NCBI GenBank assembly: GCA_963815325.1
Contig: CAWFGG010000006.1
Span: 1-64,000, forward strand
Length of the DNA: 64,000 nucleotides
DNA from: JABDII01 sp963815325
GTDB lineage: Bacteria > Gemmatimonadota > Gemmatimonadetes > Gemmatimonadales > GWC2-71-9
Direction: 5' to 3'
The position numbers and the translations under genes were made by a program. Numbering within the stretch: the first letter of the stretch is position 1; each line of letters opens with the position of its first letter. Shown piece after piece: positions 44,141 to 53,352 of this stretch. The notes beneath the pieces were generated by a model. The model ran no database searches. It was not told the DNA's origin and worked only from the letters and a program-made list of their open reading frames with translations.

Positions 44141-44941
44141 CTAGGCGCCCTGGACTGCCGCGGCGAGCACTTCGAGGTCGAACCCCTCCCGCCGGACTCT
44201 CAAATCGTAGTACGTGACGGTCAGGAGGCAGGGGAGGAGAGGGAATACCAGAAGCTGGATGATGAGGGTCAACACATCGATCACCGTCGTGAGTCCCGGG
44301 CGGAGTGCTCCCGGCTCGGGGGACCCGAATACAAGGAGGGAGACGATCATGAGCGCGACCATGCTGCCGATGAGGGCGACGAAGAGAATGACAGCGACCG
44401 TGATCATGAGGAGCAGAATTTTGCCTTTGGATCCCTTGGCAAGCATCCATGAGCGGCGCATGGCATTGAAGGGCGAGACGCGCTCCAGCACCAGCGCCTG
44501 GGTCGAGAATGCGAGTCCCAGGCCTAAGATGATGCCCGGAATCACAAAGAAGAGGAAGCCGAGGAAAACGACGAGCGACACAGACAGCCAGACGAGAATG
44601 AGCCCTCCAACTGCCGGGCCGGTGCGACGCAGGGCCTCGCCGGCGGTCAGCGTGCGCCCCAAGTAGCCGTCGGACACGACATGGACGGTTGCCGCCGTTG
44701 CCATGGCCTGGAATACGGCAAACAAGAGCATCGAGAGCAGCAACCAGCCACCCAAGCGCATCAGGTCTCCCGGCGAGTCGGCGACGCTGAGACGCCCCAT
44801 CACATAGGCATTGAGAGCGTAGGGTAACGCCAAACTGACGGTCGCGATGGTGAAGAGCTGCGGAAATTGGCGACGATAGATCGCGAACGTCACATCCAGG
44901 ATTTCCCCGATCGACAAGGGTCGCAGATCTGGCACAAACAT
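44141..44941 (-). CDS. Glycerophosphodiester phosphodiesterase-type membrane domain protein
   Basis: 266 residues with six membrane helices. The start LRPLSIGEILDVTFAIYRRQ and GFLFFVIPGIILGLGLAFST are typical of the membrane domain found N-terminal to some GDPDs and of free-standing YIP1-like proteins; the ending LTVTYYDLRVRREGFDLEVL is also typical. No phosphodiesterase domain is present. It is the first gene of the minus-strand MoxR operon, divergent from the RDD-SpoIIM gene. Confidence 0.83.
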   Translation of the reverse strand: MFVPDLRPLSIGEILDVTFAIYRRQFPQLFTIATVSLALPYALNAYVMGRLSVADSPGDLMRLGGWLLLSMLLFAVFQAMATAATVHVVSDGYLGRTLTAGEALRRTGPAVGGLILVWLSVSLVVFLGFLFFVIPGIILGLGLAFSTQALVLERVSPFNAMRRSWMLAKGSKGKILLLMITVAVILFVALIGSMVALMIVSLLVFGSPEPGALRPGLTTVIDVLTLIIQLLVFPLLPCLLTVTYYDLRVRREGFDLEVLAAAVQGA

Positions 44942-45068
44942 GGTAGGCACCGCTCTGGATTCCGGGGAAGAAGCCGTCGAGTCGCCCCGCAAGATGTCAC
45001 GGCGCCGATCGATCCGCGAGGGCACGGAAGAGATTGCCGCGGGCCACACCGCGGAGCTAGAATCGAGC
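44942..45068. promoter_or_regulatory. Divergent promoter region of the MoxR cluster
   Basis: 127 bases separate the starts of the two divergent transcripts of the cluster (YIP1/GDPD-type gene on minus, RDD-SpoIIM on plus), so both promoters must lie here. No perfect palindrome was seen. Confidence 0.4.
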
Positions 45069-46913
45069 ATGACCAATCAGTCTGGCGCCCGGGACCTCCG
45101 GCGGCGCGTCCGAGTCGAGACCCCCGAAAACGTCGTCCTCGATCTCGAGGTCGCCGGACTCGGCTCGCGTGCGCTGGCGGCACTCATCGACTCGGCTCTT
45201 GTGCTCGTCTGGATCGTCGCGGTCGTGCTGCTCTCGAACTTGATCGCGTCGATGACGGGCGGCGGCACATGGTTGGGTGCCTTGACCGTTCTCATCCTGT
45301 TTGGGTCCACGTTCGGGTATTTCATCGCCTACGAAGGATTCGGCCGCGGGCAAACACCGGGAAAGCGCTTCGTCGGGATCCGGGTCGTGCAAGGCACCGG
45401 CCATCCGCTTTCGGTCGGTGGGGCCGTGGTGCGGAACCTGCTCCGCATCGCGGACCTGTTCCCGCCCCCGTCCTATCTGGTCGGCGCCCTCTTCGTCGCG
45501 TTTCACCCGCAAGGAAAGCGACTCGGCGATCTCGTTGCCGGCAGTATCGTGGTGCGGGATCGCCCGTATGAAGCGAAGCCGGCGGACGCCCTCGCCCCAT
45601 CCGCCGAGGCCGGCGCCGACCTGGGGGCTCCGGAACTCGGCGATGAAGAGTTCGTCCTCCTCCGCCACTTTCTCGACCGGGCCACCGGCCTGGAGGCCGG
45701 CGTGCGCGACAGGCTGGCCGCACAACTCGCCGCGCGGCTCTCGGATCGAGCACCCGAGGTCGCGTCCGGCGGCCAGGCGGCGCTACAAACCCTCTTTACC
45801 CAAGAGCTTGCCCGCCGCCGCGGGCGATTGGCCAGCCGCGGTGCGGTCCGGTCGCGCGGGGCTGTTGGGGAACAATTCGCAGCCCGGAAACGGGAGCGAT
45901 GGGCCGAGAACGACGCGCAGCTCGCCGTGGCCCGGCGGGATGGGTTGAACGGCTTCGACGCCAACACACTGCTGGAGTTCGCCGCGCGATATCGTGAGAT
46001 GGCCGCCGACCTTGCGCGCGCGCGCACGTACGGAGCCTCGCCCGCGGTGATTGGCGGACTGGAGCGGTCCGTCAGCGCCGGTCACAATTTGCTGTACCGC
46101 GACGAGCGCAAGACCCTGCGCCGCGTGTGGACGGTCTTCGCCCGCGAATGCCCGGCCAGCGTGGTGCACGCCTGGCGCTATGTACTGGCCGGTTTCCTGC
46201 TGTTCACCGTCCCCGCGGCGGCCGGTTACACGTTCATACGCGAGCGCCCGGACTTGGCGGTCCAGCTCCTGCCGGATCAGATCCTCCAGCGGGCCGAAGC
46301 CGGAGCCGGTCGGGCTCAGGAGGGTGCCAAGTATTTCGAGGCCGATCCGCGGGCCCGTCCCTACGTTGCCACGTTCATTATCAGCAACAATGTCCGCATC
46401 GCCTTCATGTGTTTTGCCGGTGGTGTCTTCCTGGGCGTGGGATCGCTGGTGCTTCTCGCGTTCAATGGTCTCGCCATCGGGACGATAAGCGGGCACTTCG
46501 CCAATGTCGGCCTGCTGGGCTACCTCATCGAATTCATCGTGGGCCACGGCGTATTAGAGCTGTTCGCCATCTGGGTTGCGGGGGCTGCGGGGTTCTTGCT
46601 CGGGAAGTCGCTGGTGGCACCAGGACGGGTGAGCCGCAGCGAGGCCTTGGTGCTCAATGGCCGCCTGGCGGTGCGCATGGTCGGAGCTGCCACGGTGCTG
46701 CTTCTCGTCGCGGGCGCCATCGAGGGGTTCATTTCGGCCGGCGGGCGGGGCCTGGGGTTTCGACTCGGGGTGAGCGGAGCAAGCCTTCTTCTCCTCGTGG
46801 CCTACCTCGCGAACGGCGCACGGTACCTCGGGGAACTCGAGGACACCGTGTACGGGCGCCGAGACGGATCGATCGTGCTTCGTGGAGGTTCGGCTTCAGC
46901 CGCAGGTGCGTAG
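45069..46913 (+). CDS. RDD domain - SpoIIM (DUF95) fusion membrane protein
   Basis: 614 residues. Residues about 10-150 are an RDD domain: VAGLGSRALAALIDSALVLV (Arg-Asp-type signature), EGFGRGQTPGKRFVGIRVVQ and HPQGKRLGDLVAGSIVV. After a linker, residues about 290-600 form a SpoIIM/DUF95 domain with six helices, including FIISNNVRIAFMCFAGGVFL, the typical 'f...Nn.......f..Gi..G' motif, and HGVLELFAIWVAGAAGFLLG. In many bacteria these are separate genes of the MoxR cluster; here they are one protein. Transport or membrane remodelling are possible roles. Confidence 0.88.
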   Translation: MTNQSGARDLRRRVRVETPENVVLDLEVAGLGSRALAALIDSALVLVWIVAVVLLSNLIASMTGGGTWLGALTVLILFGSTFGYFIAYEGFGRGQTPGKRFVGIRVVQGTGHPLSVGGAVVRNLLRIADLFPPPSYLVGALFVAFHPQGKRLGDLVAGSIVVRDRPYEAKPADALAPSAEAGADLGAPELGDEEFVLLRHFLDRATGLEAGVRDRLAAQLAARLSDRAPEVASGGQAALQTLFTQELARRRGRLASRGAVRSRGAVGEQFAARKRERWAENDAQLAVARRDGLNGFDANTLLEFAARYREMAADLARARTYGASPAVIGGLERSVSAGHNLLYRDERKTLRRVWTVFARECPASVVHAWRYVLAGFLLFTVPAAAGYTFIRERPDLAVQLLPDQILQRAEAGAGRAQEGAKYFEADPRARPYVATFIISNNVRIAFMCFAGGVFLGVGSLVLLAFNGLAIGTISGHFANVGLLGYLIEFIVGHGVLELFAIWVAGAAGFLLGKSLVAPGRVSRSEALVLNGRLAVRMVGAATVLLLVAGAIEGFISAGGRGLGFRLGVSGASLLLLVAYLANGARYLGELEDTVYGRRDGSIVLRGGSASAAGA

Positions 46914-46935
46914 TGGTGGCCGAGTGCGGCCCATG

Positions 46936-47220
46936 TCAGCCGAGCGAGCGGTACAGGTCGCGCAGGTGGTGCTCGCGAAGGTGGTTGACCGACTCCCACA
47001 TTTCCTGCTCCGAAGCGCCGCGAAAGATCTCCGCCGTTTCACGCGGAGGGCTCGCTTCATCCCGGAAGAACCGCATTCGGCCTCGCCAGGTGCCGTCGTC
47101 CGAGCGCCGGATGGAGAGGTGGAGGTGGATGGTTTGACCATCATAGCGGATGGGGGGCAGCTGGAAGACAACCGGGTCGTGCGATTCCCTGGGAAGCGAG
47201 CGAAGCGATGGAGCGGTCAT
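46936..47220 (-). CDS. Small conserved-looking hypothetical protein
   Basis: 94 residues: VVFQLPPIRYDGQTIHLHLS then RRSDDGTWRGRMRFFRDEAS and EQEMWESVNHLREHHLRDLY. It looks like a compact beta sheet plus two helices, cytoplasmic. ATG 47220 is fixed by GGAGGG six bases upstream. No family recognised. It is convergent with the RDD-SpoIIM gene, 22 bases away. Confidence 0.72.
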   Translation of the reverse strand: MTAPSLRSLPRESHDPVVFQLPPIRYDGQTIHLHLSIRRSDDGTWRGRMRFFRDEASPPRETAEIFRGASEQEMWESVNHLREHHLRDLYRSLG

Positions 47221-47575
47221 CGACGTCCCTCCGGGGCCACGCCGGCTCGCGCCGAGAGCGGCCCACGCCCGGCCAGCGGTTGGTTTCTGCAAAGATAATA
47301 GGGAAAGGAACTTACGCAATATTCAGGGAGCACCATCTGGCCCGCCAGGCCCCTGGGGGCGGGCGGCTTGCTTGACGGCTCCCCAACTCTCCGGTACCTT
47401 GGGGAGCCTCAATCCTCACGCACTCCCCGACAACGGTACCCGATCCGACCCGGCACTCCGCCGGACCCGTCGCCATACAGCATACAACCGACTGAACCTT
47501 ATCCGGCACTTTCTCATCCCTTTCCTTCGCATCCGCTGAGACGATCAGCGCGGCTGCATTCCTGGAGTATATCGC
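47221..47575. other. Leader region ahead of rho
   Basis: 355 bases between the small minus-strand gene and rho. It must contain the rho promoter and leader. A cytosine-rich stretch (about 47390-47530) with few guanines would suit autoregulation by Rho binding, as is known for rho leaders in other bacteria; that is an inference. Confidence 0.35.
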
Positions 47576-48823
47576 GTGGACATTGCTGAGCTCAAGCAGA
47601 AATCAGTTTCGGAGCTGCATGCGCTGGCACGGCAGTTGAACCTCACCAACTTCTCGGGCCTCCGCAAACAAGACCTCATCTTCCAAATCGAGCAGACGTT
47701 GCTCGAGGAGGACACCGTCATTCGGGGGGAGGGTGTGCTCGAAATCCTTCCGGAAGGCTACGGGTTTCTCCGCAGCCCTGATTGGAACTACCTGTACGGT
47801 CCGGACGACATCTACGTCTCGCCGAGCCAAATCAAACGATTCGACCTGCGAACCGGCGACACGGTCATGGGCCAGGTGCGCCCGCCCAAGGAGGGGGAGC
47901 GCTATCTCGCCCTCCTCAAAGTCGAGAAGGTCAACTTCGAAGACCCCGAACTAACCAAGCAGCGCATTGCCTTCGATAACCTCCGCCCACGGTACCCGGA
48001 CAAACGGATTCGGCTGGAGACGCCCGAACCGGATCTGTCGATGCGGGTCGTCGATTTGTTGTCGCCGATCGGCAATGGCCAGCGCGGCCTCATCGTGGCT
48101 CCGCCCAAGGCGGGCAAGACCATCCTGCTCCAGAAGCTGGCCAACGCCATCTCTGCGAACCACCCGGAGATCGTGCTGATCGTGCTCCTGATCGACGAGC
48201 GTCCGGAGGAGGTGACGGACATGGAGGAGAACGTCAAGGCCGAGGTCATCGCCTCGACGTTCGATGAGCCGGCTGACCGTCACGTCCAGGTTGCCGACAT
48301 GGTCATTGAGAAGGCGAAGCGGCTGGTGGAGCATGGGCGGGATGTGGTGATCCTGCTCGATTCCATCACCCGTTTGGCGCGCGCCCATAACGTGGTCGTT
48401 CCCCATTCGGGAAAGATCCTGTCGGGCGGTGTCGACGCGAACGCGCTACAGAAGCCCAAGCGATTCTTCGGCGCCGCGCGAAACATCGACGGCGGCGGGA
48501 GCCTGACGATCATCGCGACGGCGCTGATCGATACCGGAAGCCGTATGGATGAGGTGATCTTCGAGGAATTCAAGGGAACCGGCAACATGGAGCTCGTCCT
48601 GGATCGCCGCCTGGCCGACCGGCGTATCTATCCCGCCATCGATATCCAGCGGACGTCGACCCGGAAGGAAGAACTGCTGATGGACAAGGACGAGTTGAAC
48701 CGGATCTACTTGCTGCGGAACTTCCTGGCGGATATGCCCCCGGTCGAGGCCCTCGAGTTCCTGCTGGAGCGGTTGAAACGCACCAAGACGAACAAAGAGT
48801 TCTTCGCAACCATGGCCCAATAG
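47576..48823 (+). CDS. rho: Transcription termination factor Rho
   Basis: 415 residues, full length and without the long N-terminal insertion seen in some phyla. The N-terminal helix bundle (MDIAELKQKSVSELHALARQ) is followed by the cold-shock RNA-binding fold (GVLEILPEGYGFLRSPDWNY), the P loop LIVAPPKAGKTILLQKLANA, Walker B DVVILLDSITRLARAHN, the Q loop SGKILSGGVDANALQKPKRF and the R loop. GTG 47576 has GGAG eight bases upstream. ruvX and mltG follow on the same strand. Confidence 0.97.
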   Translation: MDIAELKQKSVSELHALARQLNLTNFSGLRKQDLIFQIEQTLLEEDTVIRGEGVLEILPEGYGFLRSPDWNYLYGPDDIYVSPSQIKRFDLRTGDTVMGQVRPPKEGERYLALLKVEKVNFEDPELTKQRIAFDNLRPRYPDKRIRLETPEPDLSMRVVDLLSPIGNGQRGLIVAPPKAGKTILLQKLANAISANHPEIVLIVLLIDERPEEVTDMEENVKAEVIASTFDEPADRHVQVADMVIEKAKRLVEHGRDVVILLDSITRLARAHNVVVPHSGKILSGGVDANALQKPKRFFGAARNIDGGGSLTIIATALIDTGSRMDEVIFEEFKGTGNMELVLDRRLADRRIYPAIDIQRTSTRKEELLMDKDELNRIYLLRNFLADMPPVEALEFLLERLKRTKTNKEFFATMAQ

Positions 48824-48865
48824 GGCGCCGGCACCGGCCGTCCTCCAGGCCCACCACAGCACACC

Positions 48866-49309
48866 GTGACCGATCTCCCGACGCACGGCCGCCTCCTCGC
48901 CATCGATTGGGGAACGCAGCGCATCGGCCTCGCGCTCACGGACGAGTCGCAAACGCTCGCCTCGCCGCTGACCACGCTGACCCGTCGCACCGGAAAGCGG
49001 TTCCCCCTCAAGCGCCTGATCGACCTGATCGAGACGCACCGGCCACTCGGGGTACTCCTGGGCCTCCCGCTGTCGTCGGAAGGGGCGGAGACCGACACCA
49101 CCCAAGCCATCCGGGAACTGGGACGGAAGCTCGGCGAGTTGACTTCTCTTCCCGTAGCCTTCTGGGACGAGCGCATGAGCACGGCACGGGCGCTGGGAGC
49201 CATCCGGGAGCAGGGGGGCAAGGTCCGCGGCCGCCGCGCCGACGTCGATGCCCTGGCCGCGGCCGTCGTGCTGCAGCACTTCCTCGCGAGCCGCGGAGCG
49301 GCCCAATGA
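48866..49309 (+). CDS. ruvX: Putative pre-16S rRNA nuclease / Holliday junction resolvase RuvX (YqgF)
   Basis: 147 residues with the RNase H-like fold of YqgF: RLLAIDWGTQRIGLALTDES carries the first catalytic Asp, LGVLLGLPLSSEGAETDTTQ the central motif, FWDERMSTARAL the Glu motif and ADVDALAAAVVLQHFL the last Asp. In E. coli the homologue matures the 5' end of 16S rRNA. The stop overlaps the ATG of mltG. Confidence 0.93.
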   Translation: MTDLPTHGRLLAIDWGTQRIGLALTDESQTLASPLTTLTRRTGKRFPLKRLIDLIETHRPLGVLLGLPLSSEGAETDTTQAIRELGRKLGELTSLPVAFWDERMSTARALGAIREQGGKVRGRRADVDALAAAVVLQHFLASRGAAQ

Positions 49310-50316
49310 GACCGCGAGACTGGGCCCGTGCGGCGCGGGCTGGGCTGCTTGCGGCAATCGTCGCCACGGCCTGCGGCCAGGAGTCGACGCATCCTGCAGC
49401 GCTCGAACGCGTGGTCATCCCGGCTGGGGCGAGCTTCGCGACGATCACGGACTCGCTCGTCGCCCACGGAATCGTAAAGTATCCAATCTGGTTCAAGCTC
49501 TTGGCCCGGGCGCGCCGCATGGACCGGACGATTCAGGCGGGGGTCTATGAGTTCCCGCGAGCCAGCTCCTCGCCCCAGGTGCTCAACACGCTGGCGGAGG
49601 GGCGTGTGGTTCTAGTGCGGTTCACCGTGCCGGAAGGCCTCACCATCCCCGGCGTGGCAGAGCTGGCGGCGGCAACGTTGGATATCCCGACCGACTCGTT
49701 CACGGTTGCCGCGCGCGACACTTCCCTGCTCCGCGCCCTCGGCCTGGAGGGCGGCTCCTTCGAGGGCTACCTCTTCCCCGAGACGTACACCGTCGCGGCC
49801 GGGTCGACGGCGAGGCAGGTGGTCCGGGTCATGGCCGACAACTTCCTCACGACCTGGCAGCCGGCGTGGAAGGCGCGTCTCGACACGATGCGGATGACCC
49901 GACACGATGTGGTGATTCTCGCATCGATCGTCCAGGGCGAGGTCGTCAAACGCGGCGAGGGCCCGCTGGTATCTGCCGTGTATCACAACCGTTTGCGGCG
50001 CGGCATGCGGCTTCAAGCCGACCCGACGGTCCAGTACGCCATCCAGCTCGCGACGGGCGAGCGTAAGCCCCGCCTCCTGATCCGGGACTACCAGTTCCCT
50101 TCCCCCTACAACACATACCTCCATGCGGGCCTCCCGCCCGGGCCCATTGCTTCGCCGAGCCTCGGGAGCCTGGAAGCCACGCTCTACCCAGCCTCGGTTC
50201 CCTACTACTTCTTCGTCGCGCGTGGCGACGGGAGCCACGTCTTCAGCCGGACCTACCGCCAGCATCTTGCTGCCATCGCCCAGATCCGAGGGGGCGCCGA
50301 CGACAGGTCGCCTTAG
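49306..50316 (+). CDS. mltG: Endolytic murein transglycosylase MltG, lipoprotein-like
   Basis: 336 residues. A LysM-like part (VVIPAGASFATITDSLVAHG) precedes the YceG catalytic domain: FEGYLFPETYTVAAG, LASIVQGEVVKRGEGPLVSA (the Glu of QGE aligns with the catalytic Glu), RRGMRLQADPTVQYA, YNTYLHAGLPPGPIASPS. It cuts nascent glycan strands in the periplasm. Instead of a transmembrane anchor it has a signal ending in AAIVATACG, suggesting a lipid anchor. It overlaps ruvX by ATGA. Confidence 0.93.
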   Translation: MRPRDWARAARAGLLAAIVATACGQESTHPAALERVVIPAGASFATITDSLVAHGIVKYPIWFKLLARARRMDRTIQAGVYEFPRASSSPQVLNTLAEGRVVLVRFTVPEGLTIPGVAELAAATLDIPTDSFTVAARDTSLLRALGLEGGSFEGYLFPETYTVAAGSTARQVVRVMADNFLTTWQPAWKARLDTMRMTRHDVVILASIVQGEVVKRGEGPLVSAVYHNRLRRGMRLQADPTVQYAIQLATGERKPRLLIRDYQFPSPYNTYLHAGLPPGPIASPSLGSLEATLYPASVPYYFFVARGDGSHVFSRTYRQHLAAIAQIRGGADDRSP

Positions 50317-50328
50317 CGCAAGGGCGGT

Positions 50329-50964
50329 TCAGGGGGGGAGTGCGCCGCGGTACCTCGCTGCGGCGGCTTGGACATCGTCGGACGCGAGAATGCCCGACCC
50401 AACGGCGACGCCCGCGGCGCCGGCCCCAAGCAAAGGAGCCACATCCTCGGGTCGAATCCCTCCGATGGCCACACAGGGTTGGTTTGGACTGCTCGACCGG
50501 CAGAGACGCTCGAATCCGGACACACCGATCGCATCGCCGGCGCCGGGCTTGGTGGACGTTCTCCGCACAGGTCCGATGCCCCAGTAGTCGGCCACCGCTC
50601 CTCCCGGAACCTCGGTCTCTGTGCCTACCGACGCGCCGAGCCAGAACCCGACCGGCACAATTCGGCGCGCCAAGGGCACCGGAAGGTCGTCGGGGCCAAG
50701 GTGGACGCCGGCGGCCCCGGCGGCCATGGCCACATCGAGCCGGTCATTCACGAAGACAGGGATCCGAACCGCGTCCATCACGGCACGAACCTGCGCCAGC
50801 ATGTGGCGGGATTCCAAGAGCTTCAATCGGACCTGGATGCTGGTTACGCCCCCCGCCTCTGCGGCGCGGCAGATCGTGGCCAGGTCGCGGTCTCCGAGCA
50901 ATCGGTCATCAGTCACGAGCATCAGGCGAAGCGCGTCGGCCAGACGCGGTGGCACACCGCTCAC
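50329..50964 (-). CDS. thiE: Thiamine-phosphate synthase ThiE
   Basis: 211 residues, TIM barrel. LMLVTDDRLLGDRDLATICR begins the first strand, GVTSIQVRLKLLESR carries the phosphate-contacting Arg, VFVNDRLDVAMAAGAAGVHL and GPDDLP form the Mg/pyrophosphate site, ADYWGIGPVRRTSTKPGAG is the conserved GP-TxTK loop and CVAIGGI the final phosphate loop. It joins the thiazole and pyrimidine halves of thiamine. GTG 50964 overlaps the hydrolase stop. No other thi gene is nearby. Confidence 0.9.
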   Translation of the reverse strand: MSGVPPRLADALRLMLVTDDRLLGDRDLATICRAAEAGGVTSIQVRLKLLESRHMLAQVRAVMDAVRIPVFVNDRLDVAMAAGAAGVHLGPDDLPVPLARRIVPVGFWLGASVGTETEVPGGAVADYWGIGPVRRTSTKPGAGDAIGVSGFERLCRSSSPNQPCVAIGGIRPEDVAPLLGAGAAGVAVGSGILASDDVQAAAARYRGALPP

Positions 50965-52298
50965 GGATGGATCCAGGCCGCGATTTCCTCGATGACCTCT
51001 TGGGCCACATGGCCCGGGATCTGGTACTCGGTGGGAGTCGGCCTGCCCTGTCCGGTGATGAAGAGGTGATTCAGGTCCGGAAAGACCCTGAACCGGACAT
51101 CGCGGCGGCCGGACAATGCCGCCTCCCAGCCGCGCAGATCGTCCAGGGTGACCTGGTAGTCTCGGCCGCCCTGCAGAACGAGCATTGGCTTGGCAAGAGT
51201 CCGCGCCGTTTCGGTAGGGTGGTATGCTCGGAGGTCGAGCCAATAACTCGGCGGGGCGCCGAGCAGCAAGGTCGGCGACGACGTGTCGGCGGCCGTCAAT
51301 TCCGCGACGGCCGCGAGGCCCTCTCGAATAGCGGCAATGCGCTGCTCTTCCTCGCTGGAAATCGAGTCGTCCAGCCTGGCGATGTAGTCGACCTGGGCCA
51401 GCAAGATCTCGTCGAGCGGGCGGGTTGAGCCGGCCAGGATCATTACGCCGGCGATGCCGGGATCCCGTGTTGCAATCCTGGGAGCGAGCATGCCACCGAG
51501 ACTGTGGCCGAGGATGAAGATGCGGGAGCTATCGATTTCCGGCGTCATCCTGAGCAGCGTCACGGCCGCCAGCGCATCGTCTTCGCTTTCTTCCCGGAGG
51601 GTGAAGCCGCTTGGTGCCGCCGCAATCCGCGACGCGTACACCCGGGTGCGTTTCTCATAGCGAAGAACGGCAATGCCCCGAGAGGCCAACCCCCACGCGA
51701 GATCCCGGAACGGCTGGTTGGGGCCAATGGTTTCGTTGCGGTCGTGCGGACCTGAGCCGTGAACAAGCACCACGGCCGGATGTGCACTTGCGGAGGTGGG
51801 CATCGACAGCGTGCCCGGAAGGGTCAGATCGCCCTGCCCCACCGTCACGGCGACCTCGCGGAACGCTCCTGTGTCGGCGTACGCGGGCGGTGATGATGGG
51901 GCAGGTGCGTGTGGGGTGAACCAGAGCCCGGCTACCTGACCGGCCCGGTTGAAGACCACCCGGACGTCGATCGAGCCTCGGGCGAATGTCGCGGCAACCG
52001 TGACCCGGTCGAAGCCCTGCACGCGGTCCGAGGTTGCCTCGCCCTGGGCGTCGAACGCGCCGACCTGGCCGAGCAGGGCATCCCAACTCTCGGCCAACTG
52101 CGCTCGGGACATTGCCTGGCGCATGGTGGAGTCGAATCGGTCGACAACCGCCGTGAAGTCCCGCTCGGCGAACGCCTGGACGACCGACCGGGCGGCCTCG
52201 ACTCGGTCAGGCACGGCAGGCTGTTCCTGCGGGTAGAGTGCGCCGGGGAGCAACAGCAGGGCCCAGATGAGCAGCGGCCAGCGCGGAGCAGCAATCAT
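50961..52298 (-). CDS. Secreted alpha/beta hydrolase with N-terminal DUF3887-like domain
   Basis: 445 residues. A signal peptide (LLIWALLLLPGALYPQ) leads to a small DUF3887-type domain (VVQAFAERDFTAVVDRFDST) and then an alpha/beta hydrolase. The oxyanion region is VLVHGSGPHDRNETIGPNQP, the nucleophile Ser in IFILGHSLGGMLAP, the acid in LQGGRDYQVT and the His in DLNHLF. It probably cleaves esters or peptides outside the cytoplasm. It is coupled to thiE by a GTGA overlap, likely without functional meaning. Confidence 0.88.
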   Translation of the reverse strand: MIAAPRWPLLIWALLLLPGALYPQEQPAVPDRVEAARSVVQAFAERDFTAVVDRFDSTMRQAMSRAQLAESWDALLGQVGAFDAQGEATSDRVQGFDRVTVAATFARGSIDVRVVFNRAGQVAGLWFTPHAPAPSSPPAYADTGAFREVAVTVGQGDLTLPGTLSMPTSASAHPAVVLVHGSGPHDRNETIGPNQPFRDLAWGLASRGIAVLRYEKRTRVYASRIAAAPSGFTLREESEDDALAAVTLLRMTPEIDSSRIFILGHSLGGMLAPRIATRDPGIAGVMILAGSTRPLDEILLAQVDYIARLDDSISSEEEQRIAAIREGLAAVAELTAADTSSPTLLLGAPPSYWLDLRAYHPTETARTLAKPMLVLQGGRDYQVTLDDLRGWEAALSGRRDVRFRVFPDLNHLFITGQGRPTPTEYQIPGHVAQEVIEEIAAWIHP

Positions 52299-52482
52299 GT
52301 CGCCAACCCAACTCGAGACCGATCTCGTGAGCTTTGAAGTGGCATGTCATGCGATTAACGTCCAGGCAACCTAACATGCTTCGAGGCCCAGGTGGGGGCA
52401 ACAGACACCCAGTGCGCGCCGGTGGACGCACGCTTGCCGGCCATTCCGTTGACAGCCTGTCGGGCCTCTATCAGTTTGCACC

Positions 52483-53352
52483 ATGGGTATCGGTGAGGCC
52501 GCTCGCGCTCGGCAGGTCCGCCGGGTACTCGGTGGGATTCTGCTTGCCAATCTGGCGGTCGTTGTCGTCAAGATCTCAGTAGGGCTCTCGGCAAACTCGC
52601 TCGCCGTCTTCGGAGACGCCGTTCACTCCTCGGTAGATGCCGTGAACAATCTCTTTGGCATGGTCGTCGTTCGCTTCGCCGCCAAGGCGCCGGACGAAGA
52701 TCACCCGTACGGGCACGGTAAGTTCGAAACGCTGGGAGCCCTCATCGTCGTGGTCTTTCTCTCGGTCACCCTCTTCGAGCTACTCCAAGGTGCCATTACG
52801 CGGTTGTGGCAGGGCACCTCAGCGCCAGTCCTGTCCCCGCTGGCGGCGGGCTTGCTCGTCGCGACCCTGCTGGTCAACATCGGGGTCGTGTGGTACGAGA
52901 CCCGTGCGGGGCAGCGGCTCCAGAGCGAGATCCTGCTCGCGGACGCGGCACATACCCGGGCCGACGTGTTTATCACCATCGCGGTGATCATCGGGTTGGC
53001 CCTTGCCACCCTCGGCCTGACCTGGGCGGATCCGGTTTTGGCCATCGTGGTCTCGGTGATGGTGGTGCGAATCGGAGTCCAGGTCGTGGGACGCGTGATT
53101 CCGAGCTTGGTCGACCAGGCCGCGGTGGACGGAGCGGCGATTCGCCGCGCGGCGACACAGATTCCCGGGGTTCGTGATGCGTACGACATTCGCTCGAGAG
53201 CCGCGGCGGCCAAGCGATTTGCCGAGCTCACCATCACGGTGGACGGGTCGGAAAGCGTCACGACGGCGCACGAGATTGCCGATGTGGTGGAGGAGCGGCT
53301 CCGCACCACCTTGGACCTGCACGAGATCCTGGTGCACGTCGAGCCATGCTGA
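52483..53352 (+). CDS. Cation diffusion facilitator (divalent metal efflux)
   Basis: 289 residues with six membrane helices and a cytoplasmic C-terminal domain. The metal site is visible as GDAVHSSVDAVNN in helix 2 and ADAAHTRADVF in helix 5 (HxxxD). The typical loop HPYGHGKFE lies between helices 2 and 3. The C-terminal domain ends in ILVHVEPC. It exports Zn, Fe, Mn or similar from the cytoplasm; the metal is not determined. It overlaps the next gene by seven bases. Confidence 0.92.
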   Translation: MGIGEAARARQVRRVLGGILLANLAVVVVKISVGLSANSLAVFGDAVHSSVDAVNNLFGMVVVRFAAKAPDEDHPYGHGKFETLGALIVVVFLSVTLFELLQGAITRLWQGTSAPVLSPLAAGLLVATLLVNIGVVWYETRAGQRLQSEILLADAAHTRADVFITIAVIIGLALATLGLTWADPVLAIVVSVMVVRIGVQVVGRVIPSLVDQAAVDGAAIRRAATQIPGVRDAYDIRSRAAAAKRFAELTITVDGSESVTTAHEIADVVEERLRTTLDLHEILVHVEPC

